A stretch of 64,000 nucleotides of DNA. Origin: Pengzhenrongella sp031582905 (GTDB taxonomy: Bacteria; Actinomycetota; Actinomycetes; Actinomycetales; Cellulomonadaceae). The stretch spans positions 1,736,001-1,800,000 of the forward strand of contig NZ_CP133990.1 in NCBI RefSeq assembly GCF_031582905.1, read 5' to 3'. A model generated the notes under the pieces. It was not told the DNA's origin, searched no databases, and saw nothing but the letters and a program-made list of their open reading frames with translations. The first letter of the stretch is position 1, and each line of letters starts with the position of its first letter. Below are positions 36,616-45,860 of the stretch, piece by piece. A program made the translations under genes and the position numbers.

Positions 36616-38304
36616 GTGCAGTCAGCACACCGGCAGAAGCTCAGCGCACCGCCCGCCCTCGCGAAGGGTGCGATGCGTGTGACCGCGCTCGGTGGCCTCG
36701 GTGAGATCGGCCGCAACATGACGGTCTTCGAGATCGACGGCAAGCTGCTGGTCGTCGACTGCGGCGTGCTGTTCCCCGAGGACCACCAGCCCGGCATCGA
36801 CGTGATCCTCGCGGACTTCACCTCCATCCGGGACCGGCTCAAGGACATCGTCGCGATCGTGCTCACGCACGGGCACGAGGACCACATCGGCGGTGTGCCG
36901 TACCTGCTCAAGGAGCGCGCGGACATCCCCGTCATCGGCTCGGAGCTCACCCTCGCCTTCATCGAGGCCAAGCTCAAGGAGCACCGCATCCGTCCGCGGA
37001 CGGTGCACGTCGAGGCCGGCGACACCCACCAGGCCGGCCCGTTCGAGCTCGAGCTCGTCGCGGTCAACCACTCCATCCCGGGCGGCCTCGCCGTCGCCAT
37101 CCGGACGCGTGCGGGCCTCGTGCTGCACACCGGCGACTTCAAGATGGACCAGTTCCCGCTCGACCAGCGGATCACCGACCTGCGGCACTTCGCTCGCCTG
37201 GGCGAGGAGGGGGTGGACCTGTTCCTCACCGACTCCACCAACGCGGAGGTGGCGGGCTTCACCACCTCCGAGCGCGAGCTCACGCCGGCGATCGACCACG
37301 TCTTCGACACCGCCCCGCGGCGCATCATCGTCTCCAGCTTCGCCAGCCACGTGCACCGCATCCAGCAGGTGCTCGACGCCGCGCACGCGCACGGCCGCAA
37401 GGTCGCCTTCGTCGGCCGGTCGATGGTCCGCAACATGGGCATCGCCCGGGACCTGGGGTACCTGACCATCCCGCGCGGGCTCGTCGTCGACGCGAAGAAG
37501 CTCGACTCGATGCCGGACAACAAGGTCACGCTCATCTGCACCGGCTCGCAGGGTGAGCCGATGGCCGCGCTGTCCCGCATGGCCAACGGCGACCACCAGA
37601 TCCAGGTTAACGAGGGCGACACCTTCCTGCTCGCGAGCTCCCTCATCCCGGGCAACGAGAGCGCCATCTACGGCCTGATCAACAAGCTCACCGACCTCGG
37701 CGCCAACGTCGTGCACAAGGGCAACGCCAAGGTGCACGTGTCCGGCCACGCGAGCGCCGGCGAGCTCGTCTACTGCTACAACATCGTCAAGCCGCGCAAC
37801 GTCATGCCGGTGCACGGCGAGGCGAAGCACCTGCGCGCCAACGCCGAGCTCGCCGTGAAGACCGGGGTCCCCGAGGACCGCGTGATCATCGGGCGCGACG
37901 GCGTCACGGTCGATCTGGTCAACGGCATCGCGAAGATCTCCGGGCAGGTGCCGGCCGGCCTCGTCTACGTCGACGGGCAGACCGTCGGGCGGGCGACCGA
38001 GGACACCCTCAAGGAGCGTCGTCTGCTCCGCGAGGGCGGGATCATCACCGTGCTGGCGCTGGTCGACCCGACGACGAACCTGCTCGCCGAGCCGCTCGAG
38101 TTCATCAGCCGCGGGTTCGTCCACGACGACCACACCTTCGACGGCGCGTCGGCCGAGGTCGAGAAGGCGCTCGAGCGTGCCGCGGGCGACCGCGTGCAGG
38201 ACGTCGAGAAGCTCGAGGGCGTCATCAGCAACGCGGTGAGCCGGTACATCCAGCGCACCTACCGGCGCGAGCCGGTCGTCATCGCCATCGTCGTCGACGC
38301 CTGA
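36616..38304 (+). CDS. rnj: ribonuclease J
   Basis: 562 residues, clean frame. Metallo-beta-lactamase/beta-CASP ribonuclease: GGLGEIGRNM, VDCGVLFPED, the zinc motif LTHGHEDHIGG (~82), LHTGDFKMD, LTDSTNAE, VSGHASAGELVYCYNIVKP with the beta-CASP His, MPVHGEAKHLRANAELA, and a C-terminal domain ending VVIAIVVDA. It degrades and processes mRNA/rRNA 5'-to-3' and endonucleolytically. GTG 36616 has GGAGG 8 nt upstream; ATG 36601 in frame lacks an SD but cannot be excluded. Often this gene follows dapA in actinobacteria; here it does not. Confidence 0.95.
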   Translation: MQSAHRQKLSAPPALAKGAMRVTALGGLGEIGRNMTVFEIDGKLLVVDCGVLFPEDHQPGIDVILADFTSIRDRLKDIVAIVLTHGHEDHIGGVPYLLKERADIPVIGSELTLAFIEAKLKEHRIRPRTVHVEAGDTHQAGPFELELVAVNHSIPGGLAVAIRTRAGLVLHTGDFKMDQFPLDQRITDLRHFARLGEEGVDLFLTDSTNAEVAGFTTSERELTPAIDHVFDTAPRRIIVSSFASHVHRIQQVLDAAHAHGRKVAFVGRSMVRNMGIARDLGYLTIPRGLVVDAKKLDSMPDNKVTLICTGSQGEPMAALSRMANGDHQIQVNEGDTFLLASSLIPGNESAIYGLINKLTDLGANVVHKGNAKVHVSGHASAGELVYCYNIVKPRNVMPVHGEAKHLRANAELAVKTGVPEDRVIIGRDGVTVDLVNGIAKISGQVPAGLVYVDGQTVGRATEDTLKERRLLREGGIITVLALVDPTTNLLAEPLEFISRGFVHDDHTFDGASAEVEKALERAAGDRVQDVEKLEGVISNAVSRYIQRTYRREPVVIAIVVDA

Positions 38305-38315
38305 GCCTGTCCGGC

Positions 38316-38337
38316 CACGCCCGCCGGACGGGGCGTG
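38316..38337 (+). terminator. stem-loop after the RNase J gene
   Basis: CACGCCC (38316-38322) pairs with GGGCGTG (38331-38337) across an 8-nt loop, 12 bp after the RNase J stop. Confidence 0.45.
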
Positions 38338-38406
38338 CCGTCCGCACAGTGGTCGAGGCGGGCGGCTCGATGAGCCGGGGACGGCGTCGGATCCTAGGCT
38401 CCGGTC

Positions 38407-39792
38407 ATGACGACGATCCTCTGGCTGCGCCGGGACCTGCGTCTGCACGATCAGCCCGCCCTGCTGGCCGCTCACGAGGCGGCGGGGGACGGCACGGTGC
38501 TCCCGATGTTCGTGCCCGACCCGGTGCTCCTGGCGTCGGCCGGTCCGGTGCGGACGCGCTCCCTCGTCCAGGCGCTGGGCGCGGCCGCGGCGTCCTATGA
38601 CGGCGCCCTCGTCTTGCGCCACGGGCACCCGCACGAGGTGATCCCCGCCCTCGCGCGGGAGGTGGGCGCCACGAGCGTGCACATCAGCACCGAGACGACG
38701 CCGTACGGTCGTCGGCGCGACGCCCGGGTCGCCGCCGCGCTGCCGGACGGCGTCCCGCTCGTCGGCACCGGCAGCCCGTACGCGGTGACGCCGGGGCGCG
38801 TCCTCGGGGAGCGGGGACGCCGTACAGCGTGTTCACGCCGTTCTCGCGCGCGTGGCGCGGCCACGGCTGGCGCGCTCCGGCCCAGGTGCCGGCTGGTGGG
38901 CGCTGGCACCGCGGCCTGTCCAGTGAGGACCTTCCGCCCGTGCCGCCGGAGGCGTTCGTCGCCGACCTGCCGCCGGTGGGGGAGGAGGCCGCGACGCAGC
39001 GGTGGCACGAGTTCCTCGAGGACGGGCTCGAGACCTATGGCGAGCACCGCGACCGGCCCGACCTGCACGGGACGTCGTCGATGTCGGTGCATCTCAAGTA
39101 CGGCACGATCCACCCGCGGACGATGCTCGCCGACCTCGCCGCGCACCCACTCGGTCGCAGCGAGGGCGCCACCCGGTTCACGACCGAGCTGTGCTGGCGC
39201 GACTTCTACGCCGACGTCCTGTGGCACCGCCCGGAGTCGGCGTGGGCGGACCTGTCGCCGGACCTGTCGTCGATCGCCTACGACGAGCCGGGGGAGACCT
39301 TCGCCGCGTGGCAGGAGGGCCGGACGGGGTTCCCGCTGGTCGACGCCGGCATGCGCCAGCTCCTGCGCGAGGGCTGGGTGCACAACCGGGTGCGGATGGT
39401 CGTGGCGAGCTTCCTCGTCAAGGACCTGCACGTGTGGTGGGTCCACGGAGCACGGCACTTCCTGCGCCACCTGCGCGACGGCGACATCGCCTCGAACAGC
39501 CACGGGTGGCAGTGGGTGGCAGGCACGGGCACCGACCCGTCGCCGTACTTCCGGGTGTTCAACCCGGTGCTGCAGGGAGAAGTTCGACCCCGACGGCGAC
39601 TACGTGCGCAGGTACGTCCCCGAGCTGGCGCACGTGTCCGGCGCGGCGGTCCACCAGCCGTGGAAGGTGCCGGACGGCTACGCGCACGGCTACCCGCAAC
39701 GCGTCGTCGACCACGGGGCGGAGCGCGCCGAGGCGCTGCGCCGCTACGCGGAGGCACGCGGCAGCCGCGTGAGTGCTCAGCCGACGAGGTGA
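38407..39792 (+). CDS. phr: deoxyribodipyrimidine photolyase (two frameshifts)
   Basis: About 461 residues after repair. N-terminal antenna domain (TILWLRRDLRLHDQPALLAA) and C-terminal FAD/DNA-binding domain: GTPYSVFTPFSRAWRGHGW, SVHLKYGTIHPRTML, LCWRDFYADVLWH, GFPLVDAGMRQLLREGWVHN, RMVVASFLVKDL, ending with KFDPDGDYVRRYVPEL and HPW-type sequence. It repairs pyrimidine dimers with blue light. One base is missing in the GGGG-rich stretch at 38808-38817 before GTPYSVFTPF. A second change near 39578-39583 moves the frame the other way (one extra base or two missing) before FDPDGDY. Standalone gene. Confidence 0.93.
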   Translation: MTTILWLRRDLRLHDQPALLAAHEAAGDGTVLPMFVPDPVLLASAGPVRTRSLVQALGAAAASYDGALVLRHGHPHEVIPALAREVGATSVHISTETTPYGRRRDARVAAALPDGVPLVGTGSPYAVTPGRVLGERGRRTACSRRSRARGAATAGALRPRCRLVGAGTAACPVRTFRPCRRRRSSPTCRRWGRRPRRSGGTSSSRTGSRPMASTATGPTCTGRRRCRCISSTARSTRGRCSPTSPRTHSVAARAPPGSRPSCAGATSTPTSCGTARSRRGRTCRRTCRRSPTTSRGRPSPRGRRAGRGSRWSTPACASSCARAGCTTGCGWSWRASSSRTCTCGGSTEHGTSCATCATATSPRTATGGSGWQARAPTRRRTSGCSTRCCREKFDPDGDYVRRYVPELAHVSGAAVHQPWKVPDGYAHGYPQRVVDHGAERAEALRRYAEARGSRVSAQPTR

Positions 39793-39905
39793 CCGGAGGC
39801 GACGCGGTCGGCGTCGTCGACGTGGTGGCTGGACCGCGGTGAAAGGCGCGGCCCACCTCGGGGTAAGCTCCGCCGCTCACGGAGCAGCGCGCGTAGCCTC
39901 GACGC

Positions 39906-40178
39906 ATGTGCCGGAACATCCATGAGCTGCACAACTTCGAGCCCGCTGCCACCGACGACGAGGTCCACGCCGCGGCGCTGCAGTACGTCCGCAAGGTCAG
40001 CGGCAGCACGAAACCGTCCCGCGCCAACCAGGAGGCGTTCGACCGCGCCGTCGAGGAGGTGGCGCACGCGACGCGGCACCTGCTCGAGTCGCTGGTCACG
40101 CACGCCCCGCCCAAGGACCGCGAGACCTTCGCTGCCCAGCAGCGGGAGCGAGCGGCGAAGAGGTACGCCAGCGCGTAG
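39906..40178 (+). CDS. DUF2277 family protein
   Basis: 90 residues, the whole protein is DUF2277: it begins MCRNIHELHNFEPAATDDEV and continues with AALQYVRKVSGSTKPSRANQ and HAPPKDRETFAAQQRERAAK. It is a soluble helical protein of unknown function, widespread in actinobacteria. Clean frame; lies between the photolyase and the PhyH-like gene. Confidence 0.9.
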   Translation: MCRNIHELHNFEPAATDDEVHAAALQYVRKVSGSTKPSRANQEAFDRAVEEVAHATRHLLESLVTHAPPKDRETFAAQQRERAAKRYASA

Positions 40179-40277
40179 GAGCGCCGGACCGTCGGGTGAC
40201 CGGTCGGGTGCGCCGGGGGCGCGTCCGGGTCGGGGGCCGACCCCGCCGTCGTCGCCCTCGCCCGGGAGGTGACCGAC

Positions 40278-41093
40278 GTGGGCATCGCGGTCGTGCGCGG
40301 GGCGTTTCGTCCCGCGTGGGCCGCGGACCTCGACGACGACCTGTCGGGTGAGCTCACCGCTGCCCTGCGGACGCCGGGCGGCGTGGCGCCGCGTGGCTGG
40401 AACCGCTTCTACTTCGAGCCGTACGTCGAGCGGGTGCGCGGCTTCTGGGATCTGGTGAGCCACCCGCAGCTCGTCGGGCTCGCGGAGCACATGTTCGGGC
40501 CGGACTGGCGGGTGGTCGAGCTCGGTTGTGACGTGCCGCTCCCGGGTGCCGAGGACCAGCCGTGGCACCGCGACTTCCCCATGCCCCGAGCGACGCGCGA
40601 GGAGGGCCGCCTGACGTCGTTCGCGGTCAATGCGTCCGCGGTCGACGTCGTCGACGGCCCGTTCCAGGGTGTGCTCGGCACGCACGTCGAGCCGGGGGAC
40701 GACTTCGAGGGCGGGATGTTCCCGCCCGAGGACCGGACCGCCGAGCTCGACGGGCGGCTCCAGGCGTTTCACGCCAAGGCGGGGAACGTGTCGGTGCGGT
40801 CGGGGCTCATGCTGCACCGCGGGTCGGCCATGGGAATCCATGCGCGTATGCGGCCGGTCGCGATCGTCGGCATCGTGTCGCCTGACGACCGTGCCGTGGT
40901 GGATCGGCTCGCCGACCCCACCGACCCGCATCCGCCGCGGATCAGGCTGTCCCGGGAGGCGTGGGACCAGGTGCCGCCCGGGATCGCCGCTCACCTCAGT
41001 CACGAGATCGTCAGCGACACGACGGCGTCGCTCCCACCGCACCACACCGAGCACTCGTTCGAGGGGCTCAAGATGGACCAGCGCAAGTCCTGA
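40278..41093 (+). CDS. phytanoyl-CoA dioxygenase-like Fe(II)/2-oxoglutarate oxygenase
   Basis: 271 residues from GTG 40278, which has GGGAGG 9 nt upstream (GTG 40269 is also in frame). Double-stranded beta-helix oxygenase: the iron ligands are in WHRDFP (HxD) and LMLHRGSAMG (distal His), with Arg at ARMRPVAIVG as a likely 2-oxoglutarate contact. About 15 residues of plausible coding sequence lie upstream in frame (ADPAVVALAREV) without a start codon, so the N-terminus may be longer and hidden by a sequence error. Substrate unknown. Confidence 0.75.
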   Translation: MGIAVVRGAFRPAWAADLDDDLSGELTAALRTPGGVAPRGWNRFYFEPYVERVRGFWDLVSHPQLVGLAEHMFGPDWRVVELGCDVPLPGAEDQPWHRDFPMPRATREEGRLTSFAVNASAVDVVDGPFQGVLGTHVEPGDDFEGGMFPPEDRTAELDGRLQAFHAKAGNVSVRSGLMLHRGSAMGIHARMRPVAIVGIVSPDDRAVVDRLADPTDPHPPRIRLSREAWDQVPPGIAAHLSHEIVSDTTASLPPHHTEHSFEGLKMDQRKS

Positions 41094-41176
41094 TCCGCTG
41101 GTTCGCACGTCTCGGGCAGCTGTACCGCTGTCGCGGCTGTGCGCCCGTATACCCGCGGTACGCGGAGTGACGTGGT

Positions 41177-41208
41177 CTCCCGGGCCTGCCCAGCTGGAGG
41201 CCCGGGAG
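41177..41208. terminator. bidirectional terminator between PhyH-like and DUF222-HNH genes
   Basis: A perfect 11-bp stem (CTCCCGGGCCT / AGGCCCGGGAG) with a 10-nt loop lies midway in the 148-bp gap between convergent stop codons. Confidence 0.7.
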
Positions 41209-41241
41209 GTGGTCAGGCGGAGCATGCTCCCGCCGCCCGAC

Positions 41242-42924
41242 TCACCCACGTCCGACCGTGTCCGGCGGGTCGGTGCCGCTCACCCATCCGGTGGTCCCAC
41301 CGATCGCGGCGCCAAATCGGTCGGTGAAAGCCCATCGTTCCTTGTTGCGGGTGATGGTGATGTTCATGCGGTGGATCAGGTCATGGTGGTACCAGCACAG
41401 GAGTATCCCGTTGGTGACGCAGGTGGTGCCGTGGTCGCGCGCCCATTGATCGACGTGATGGGTTTCGCAGAGCACCGGTGGTGCGGTGCAGCCGGGATAC
41501 GCGCAGTGTTTGTCGCGGGCGATGATGGCGGCGCGCATGTGCGGGGTGAAGAGTCGTCTCTCGCGGCCGACATCGAGGATCTGGGAGTCGGCGGAGAAGA
41601 GGAATCGGGTGAATGCTCCGTCGCACATCAACCGGTCCAACGCCGCCCGCGGGACGGGGGTCCCGTCGTGGTACTGCGGGATGCCGATCGGTGAAACGCC
41701 GCTGACCGCGGCTGCGGTGAACAGGTCGTCAGACCCGGGCTGGTGGACGGCCGCCTCGGCCGCCTCGGCCGCCTCGGCCCCCTCGGTGGCCTCGGCTCCC
41801 TCGACGTGGCCGGCCTGCTCGGGTTGCTCGGTCTGCGCGCCGTATGCGCTCAGCTGGGCGGGGGCCTCGCCACCTGCCGGCGCCACGACGCCGTCCGTGC
41901 CGTCCGTGGAGTGCGCGGTGGACATCTCGGGACCACGGCCGGCGCTGTCTTCCGCCTGGCCGCCGTCCGCGCCGGCTCTCGTGCTGTCGGCTGTCGCTGC
42001 GGCTGTCGCTGCGCCTGCCCCGGCGTGTGCGGCTGCTTCGGCGTCGGTGATGACGCTGTAGGGGACCAGGACGCTGACGTGGGAGCGGACTGCGCCGCGG
42101 GTGCCGGTCAGGCCGCGGTCGAGGACGACGCGGGCGAGGTCGCCGAGGGCTTGGGCGCGCCGCCGGGCGGGGGTCCGGTCGTCACCGACCGCGGGTACGG
42201 GGGTGATCGCTTCGAGGGCGGCCTTGAGGTACTGGCCGTTGTCGATGGTGAGCTGCCCGGCCAGGTGGTACCCGTCGGACGTGCGGGACATGGTGAAGTG
42301 CTCGCGGTCGGCGGCGTCGCGGTAGCCGCGGTCGTCGGCGTCGGGGTCGGCGGCGGCGGCCCACCGGCGGGTGAGGATCCGTAGCGAGTCGACCGGCCAC
42401 CCCTTGGCCTGCCCGACCAGGAACGCCTCGTTGCACTCGTTCCCCGGATCAGCGAGGACCTCGCGCCGCAGCAGGGTGGTGGGCGCGATCGTGCCGATCA
42501 CTTGGACCTGCTCGTGGGTGATCGCCCCAGCCACGCCGGCAGCCGCGGTCGCGGGCAGGTGGTCACGCAGTGCCCGGCCCAGGCGCACCTGGGCGTGCGC
42601 GGTCCGCACGCTGACCCGGTGCCGGGCGGCGACCCAGCGGGGGAACGACCGTGCCCCACCCAGGGCCCACAACCCGTCGGCCTCGACCACCGGCAGCATC
42701 CGCGCACCAACCACGCCCAACCGGCTGACCACCGACGCCGCCGCGGCGGCGATCACCGCAGCCTGAGCGCCATCCAGGCCGGTGGTGTCCACCGCGGCCA
42801 GCGCGTCGGTCGCGGACAGCAACGCACCCACCGCCGCGGCGACGTCGGCCGGCAGTGCGGAAAGGTCAGGTGAGAACCCGCGCGCAATTCCCGAAGGGGT
42901 GGGCGTGACGTCGTCGGAATCCAC
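41242..42924 (-). CDS. DUF222 / HNH endonuclease domain protein, copy 2
   Basis: 560 residues, clean frame. DUF222 at ~30-300, Ala/Glu/Gln low-complexity linker (~315-395, including a 9-bp GCCTCGGCC repeat at 41750-41790), and an HNH nuclease at the C-terminus: CAYPGC zinc pair, CETHHVDQWARDHG, TNGILLCWYHHDLIH. GGGGAGG stands 8 nt before GTG 42924; the leader GGGGAGGTGG-TGCGGTG is almost identical to that of copy 1, which supports this start over GTG 42933. Unlike copy 1 there is no SOS box upstream. Confidence 0.85.
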   Translation of the reverse strand: MDSDDVTPTPSGIARGFSPDLSALPADVAAAVGALLSATDALAAVDTTGLDGAQAAVIAAAAASVVSRLGVVGARMLPVVEADGLWALGGARSFPRWVAARHRVSVRTAHAQVRLGRALRDHLPATAAAGVAGAITHEQVQVIGTIAPTTLLRREVLADPGNECNEAFLVGQAKGWPVDSLRILTRRWAAAADPDADDRGYRDAADREHFTMSRTSDGYHLAGQLTIDNGQYLKAALEAITPVPAVGDDRTPARRRAQALGDLARVVLDRGLTGTRGAVRSHVSVLVPYSVITDAEAAAHAGAGAATAAATADSTRAGADGGQAEDSAGRGPEMSTAHSTDGTDGVVAPAGGEAPAQLSAYGAQTEQPEQAGHVEGAEATEGAEAAEAAEAAVHQPGSDDLFTAAAVSGVSPIGIPQYHDGTPVPRAALDRLMCDGAFTRFLFSADSQILDVGRERRLFTPHMRAAIIARDKHCAYPGCTAPPVLCETHHVDQWARDHGTTCVTNGILLCWYHHDLIHRMNITITRNKERWAFTDRFGAAIGGTTGWVSGTDPPDTVGRG

Positions 42925-43333
42925 CGCACCCACCTCCCCGCCGAATGGTCGCGGCGTCGTCGCCGCTTTTCTTCAACTCCCTGACCTCCATGCTAGGACG
43001 AGCCACTGACAAGCGTCGCAGAGGTCGTGGCTTGTGTGGACGGCGACTTGTGGCGGCGGCCTGTGGTCGCGGCAGAATGCCAGTGAGAGGACGGATTCAT
43101 TAGTGCGTGTGTGCGGTCATCCGCGGGCCGCGATCGGCCCGAGACCGTCACACACGTGTGACGACGATCGAGTCACGTCGCCGGGGTACCCCGACGTCAC
43201 GCCGCCCAATCCGCCCCACCAAGCCGAGCAGAGCTCGGCCGAACATGGCGCCGGCAACTCCCGCGATCATCCCGTCGTCGGAAGGCTTCGGTGACCACAC
43301 GCCATCAGCACACCCGGCGGAGACGCCGTCGGC
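42925..43333. other. 409-bp intergenic region with palindromes
   Basis: No ORF looks real. It is somewhat less GC-rich than its surroundings. Visible structure: CGGGGTACCCCG, a perfect 12-bp palindrome (43182-43193); CACACGTGTG (43151-43160); and GCCGAGC-AGA-GCTCGGC (43223-43239), a stem-loop about 95 bp after the MpaB-family stop that could be its terminator. The DUF222 promoter must lie near 42960-43020. Confidence 0.45.
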
Positions 43334-44284
43334 TCACCCGTGGGCGTTCGGCCCACCCCGCGTGACCTCGCCCGACGGGACGCCTCCGACCGGGCGGGCG
43401 CCCACGCCCACAGGCTCCCCGGACTCCACCCGCCGCTCCGCAGCCCCGAGCGCCCAGCGGATCGTGCGCGTGATCGCATGCCCGGCGGCCCGCACCACCG
43501 TGTCCTCCGCGACCGGCAGGTACGGCAGCCGCAACGGCCGACGCGTCCAGCGGGGCATCATCGCGACCGCGGCGGCGGCCAGCGCGACGTACGGCGGCCG
43601 GGCCGCCCAGGGGAGCGGCGGGCTCACCAGGAGGAACCGGGCGGCCTGGTGCGCCTCCGTCGTGGCGCGCAGCTCGGGACTGTACGCACGCAGCTGGTCG
43701 ACCAGCTCCGCGAGCGTGGTGGGCGGGTCGATCGCGCCCAGCGCCCGCCCGACCACGGCGACCTGCGCCACGTACTCGTCGCAGCCGGCGGCGTCGAGCG
43801 GCTCGGCGCCGTAGCGCTGGTGCGCCGCGAGGAAGCTGTGCGCCTCCGCGACGTGCACCCAGCGCACCAGGTGCGGGTCGGACGCCGCGTACGGCAGCCC
43901 GTCGGACGTCACGCCGCTGATCCGCTCGTGCACCGCGCGCACGACGGCGACGGCCTGGGCGGCGTCGTCGGCCGTGCCGAAGGTGGTCGTCGCGAGGAAC
44001 GTGCTCGTGCGGGCGAGACGGCCCCACGGGTCACCGCGGTAGCCCGAGTGCGCCGCCACCGCGGCCATCGCCTGCGGGTGCAGCGACTGCAGCAGCAGTG
44101 CCCGCAGGCCGCCGATGAACATGGACGCATCCCCGTGGACCCGCTGGATCGCGCTGCCCTCGGGGAACCACCGCGGCCCCGGCGTGCCGTGGATGCGGTC
44201 ACGCGCCTCGGGGCCCTCCGGTCCTGCGACCCGCGCGAACAGCGCGTCGCCGATGCGCGTGCGTACCTCGTCCGTGACCGTCAT
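43334..44284 (-). CDS. oxygenase MpaB family (DUF2236) protein
   Basis: 316 residues, soluble and helical. Family landmarks are GSAIQRVHGDASMFIGGLRA, LLLQSLHPQAMAAVAAHSGY, RTSTFLATTTFGTADDA, RWVHVAEAHSFLAAHQRYG. Members include the rubber-degrading latex-clearing-protein fold with a heme; the His in HPQAMA and in HVAEAH are the usual conserved ones. The substrate is unknown and a heme oxygenase role is from the family only. Start ATG 44284; clean frame. Confidence 0.85.
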   Translation of the reverse strand: MTVTDEVRTRIGDALFARVAGPEGPEARDRIHGTPGPRWFPEGSAIQRVHGDASMFIGGLRALLLQSLHPQAMAAVAAHSGYRGDPWGRLARTSTFLATTTFGTADDAAQAVAVVRAVHERISGVTSDGLPYAASDPHLVRWVHVAEAHSFLAAHQRYGAEPLDAAGCDEYVAQVAVVGRALGAIDPPTTLAELVDQLRAYSPELRATTEAHQAARFLLVSPPLPWAARPPYVALAAAAVAMMPRWTRRPLRLPYLPVAEDTVVRAAGHAITRTIRWALGAAERRVESGEPVGVGARPVGGVPSGEVTRGGPNAHG

Positions 44285-44365
44285 GCGTCGATCTTCACCC
44301 GGGCACGGCCGCACCGCCGGACGAGCGGCCCGCGCCGCACTAGCCTTCACCGGAGCCGCGCCAGG

Positions 44366-44466
44366 ACACGGCACCCGGCCACGGCACCGGCCGGGACGTC
44401 ACGGACGGCACGGCACGGTCGGCACGGCACTTCACGCACGGCACAGGACGGCACGGAAGGCACGGG
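44366..44466. repeat. GGCACGG heptamer-type repeats in the Nudix leader
   Basis: About eight irregularly spaced copies of GGCACGG or GGCACGGCA occupy the 100 bp just before the Nudix start. The array contains no ORF with a ribosome site and abuts the GGGAGG used by that gene. Confidence 0.5.
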
Positions 44467-44475
44467 AGGGTGCGC

Positions 44476-44955
44476 ATGACGACGAGTGCGGGCCTCCTCC
44501 TGTACCGCCGCCGGGGCGCCACCGGCGACGACGTCGAGGTCCTGCTCGGGCACATGGGCGGCCCGTTCTGGGCCCGCAAGGACGCCGGTGCGTGGACGAT
44601 CCCCAAGGGCGAGCACGGGCCCGACGACGACCCGCACGCCACAGCGGTGCGCGAGTTCACCGAGGAGATCGGCCGCCCACCCCCGGACGCCGACCGCCCC
44701 GACCTGCCCCTGGGGACCGTGCGGCAGCGCGGCGGCAAGACCGTCACCGCGTGGGCACGCGCCGGCGACCTCGACGTGACCACCATCGCCAGCAACACCT
44801 TCGAGATCGAGTGGCCGCCACGCAGCGGACGGCGGCAGCTCTTCCCCGAGCTGGACCGCGCCCGCTGGGTCCCGCTCGCCGACGCGCGCGACCTCGTCGT
44901 CACCGCTCAGCGCGACCTCCTCGAACGGCTCGCCGCCGCCCTGGGGACGCCGTGA
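44476..44955 (+). CDS. NUDIX hydrolase
   Basis: 159 residues. The Nudix box follows PKGEHGPDDDPHATAV with REFTEEIGR (REUXEE core intact). Before it, TTSAGLLLYRRR and FWARKDAGAWTIPKGE match the small MutT/ADP-ribose type group often annotated as DNA mismatch-repair NTP pyrophosphohydrolase. Start ATG 44476 has GGGAGG 6 nt upstream; GTG 44470 overlaps that site. Its stop overlaps the RNase Z start by 4 nt, first gene of a three-gene coupled operon. Confidence 0.88.
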   Translation: MTTSAGLLLYRRRGATGDDVEVLLGHMGGPFWARKDAGAWTIPKGEHGPDDDPHATAVREFTEEIGRPPPDADRPDLPLGTVRQRGGKTVTAWARAGDLDVTTIASNTFEIEWPPRSGRRQLFPELDRARWVPLADARDLVVTAQRDLLERLAAALGTP

Positions 44956-45860
44956 CGCGCGAGCTCGTCGTCCTCGGCACCGCCTCCCAGGTCCCGACCC
45001 GCACGCGCAACCACAACGGGTACCTGCTGCGCTGGGACGGCGACGGCCTGCTGTTCGACCCCGGCGAGGGCACGCAGCGCCAGCTCATCCACGCCGGCGT
45101 CGCCGCGTCGGCCGTCACCCGGATCTGCCTCACCCACGTGCACGGCGACCACTGCTTCGGGCTGCCCGGCGTGCTGTCACGCATGGTCCTCGACGGCGTC
45201 GCCCACCCGGTGCACCTGCACTACCCGGCGTCCGGCGACGACGTCGTCCGCGCGCTGGTCTCGCTGGCCACCCCGGGACTCGACCTGCGCCTCCACCCGC
45301 ACGGCAGCGCCGGCGAGGTGGCCGACGGGCTCACCGTCGAACCCCTCGCCCACCGCGTCGAGACCTACGGCTACCGCCTCCGGGAACCGGACGGACGCAG
45401 CCTCGTCCCCGCTCGCCTCATCGCCGCCGGCATCCGGGGGCCCGACGTCGGCCGCCTGCAGCGGGACGGGAGCGTGGGCGGCGTCCGGCTCGGGGACGTC
45501 AGCGTCCCGCGCCCGGGGCAGTCCGTCGCCGTCGTGATGGACACGGGGGAGTGCGACGGCGCCCGCGCGCTGGCGGACGGCGTCGACCTGCTGCTGGTCG
45601 AGAGCACCTTCGCCGACGACGACGCGGCCCTCGCGGCGCAGTACCGGCACCTCACCGCGGGACAGGCGGGTGCGCTCGGCGCGAGCGTGCGTGCCGCGGG
45701 CACGGTCGTGCTCACCCACTTCTCGTCGCGCTACCCCGACGTCGGCCCGCTCGTGAAGCAGGCGCGCGTCCGCGCGGAGGGACGCCATGTGGTGGCCGCA
45801 GCCGACCTCGACCGCTTCGGGCTGCCACGCCGCCGGGCCGTCGCCCGTGGTGACGCGTGA
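44952..45860 (+). CDS. rnz: ribonuclease Z (ElaC-type metallo-beta-lactamase)
   Basis: 302 residues, clean frame. ELVVLGTASQVPTRTRNHNG and FDPGEGTQRQL are the RNase Z family signatures; the zinc motif is LTHVHGDHCFG (~59), followed by LAHRVETYGYRL, VMDTGECDG and LTHFSSRY near the end. It trims the 3' trailer of tRNA precursors. It is coupled by 4-nt overlaps to the Nudix gene before and the kinase-like gene after. Confidence 0.9.
   Translation: MTRELVVLGTASQVPTRTRNHNGYLLRWDGDGLLFDPGEGTQRQLIHAGVAASAVTRICLTHVHGDHCFGLPGVLSRMVLDGVAHPVHLHYPASGDDVVRALVSLATPGLDLRLHPHGSAGEVADGLTVEPLAHRVETYGYRLREPDGRSLVPARLIAAGIRGPDVGRLQRDGSVGGVRLGDVSVPRPGQSVAVVMDTGECDGARALADGVDLLLVESTFADDDAALAAQYRHLTAGQAGALGASVRAAGTVVLTHFSSRYPDVGPLVKQARVRAEGRHVVAAADLDRFGLPRRRAVARGDA

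Noticed and set aside
36622..38682. A ~690-codon minus-strand frame opposite RNase J
   Set aside because: Antisense to a highly conserved gene and no domain content.
43151..43160. CACACGTGTG as a Crp or E-box-type operator
   Set aside because: Only a 10-bp palindrome with no gene start close by on either side; likely chance in GC-rich DNA.
43034..43294. An 86-codon plus-strand ORF in the 409-bp gap
   Set aside because: No ribosome site, unusual composition, and overlaps palindromes; not convincing as a gene.
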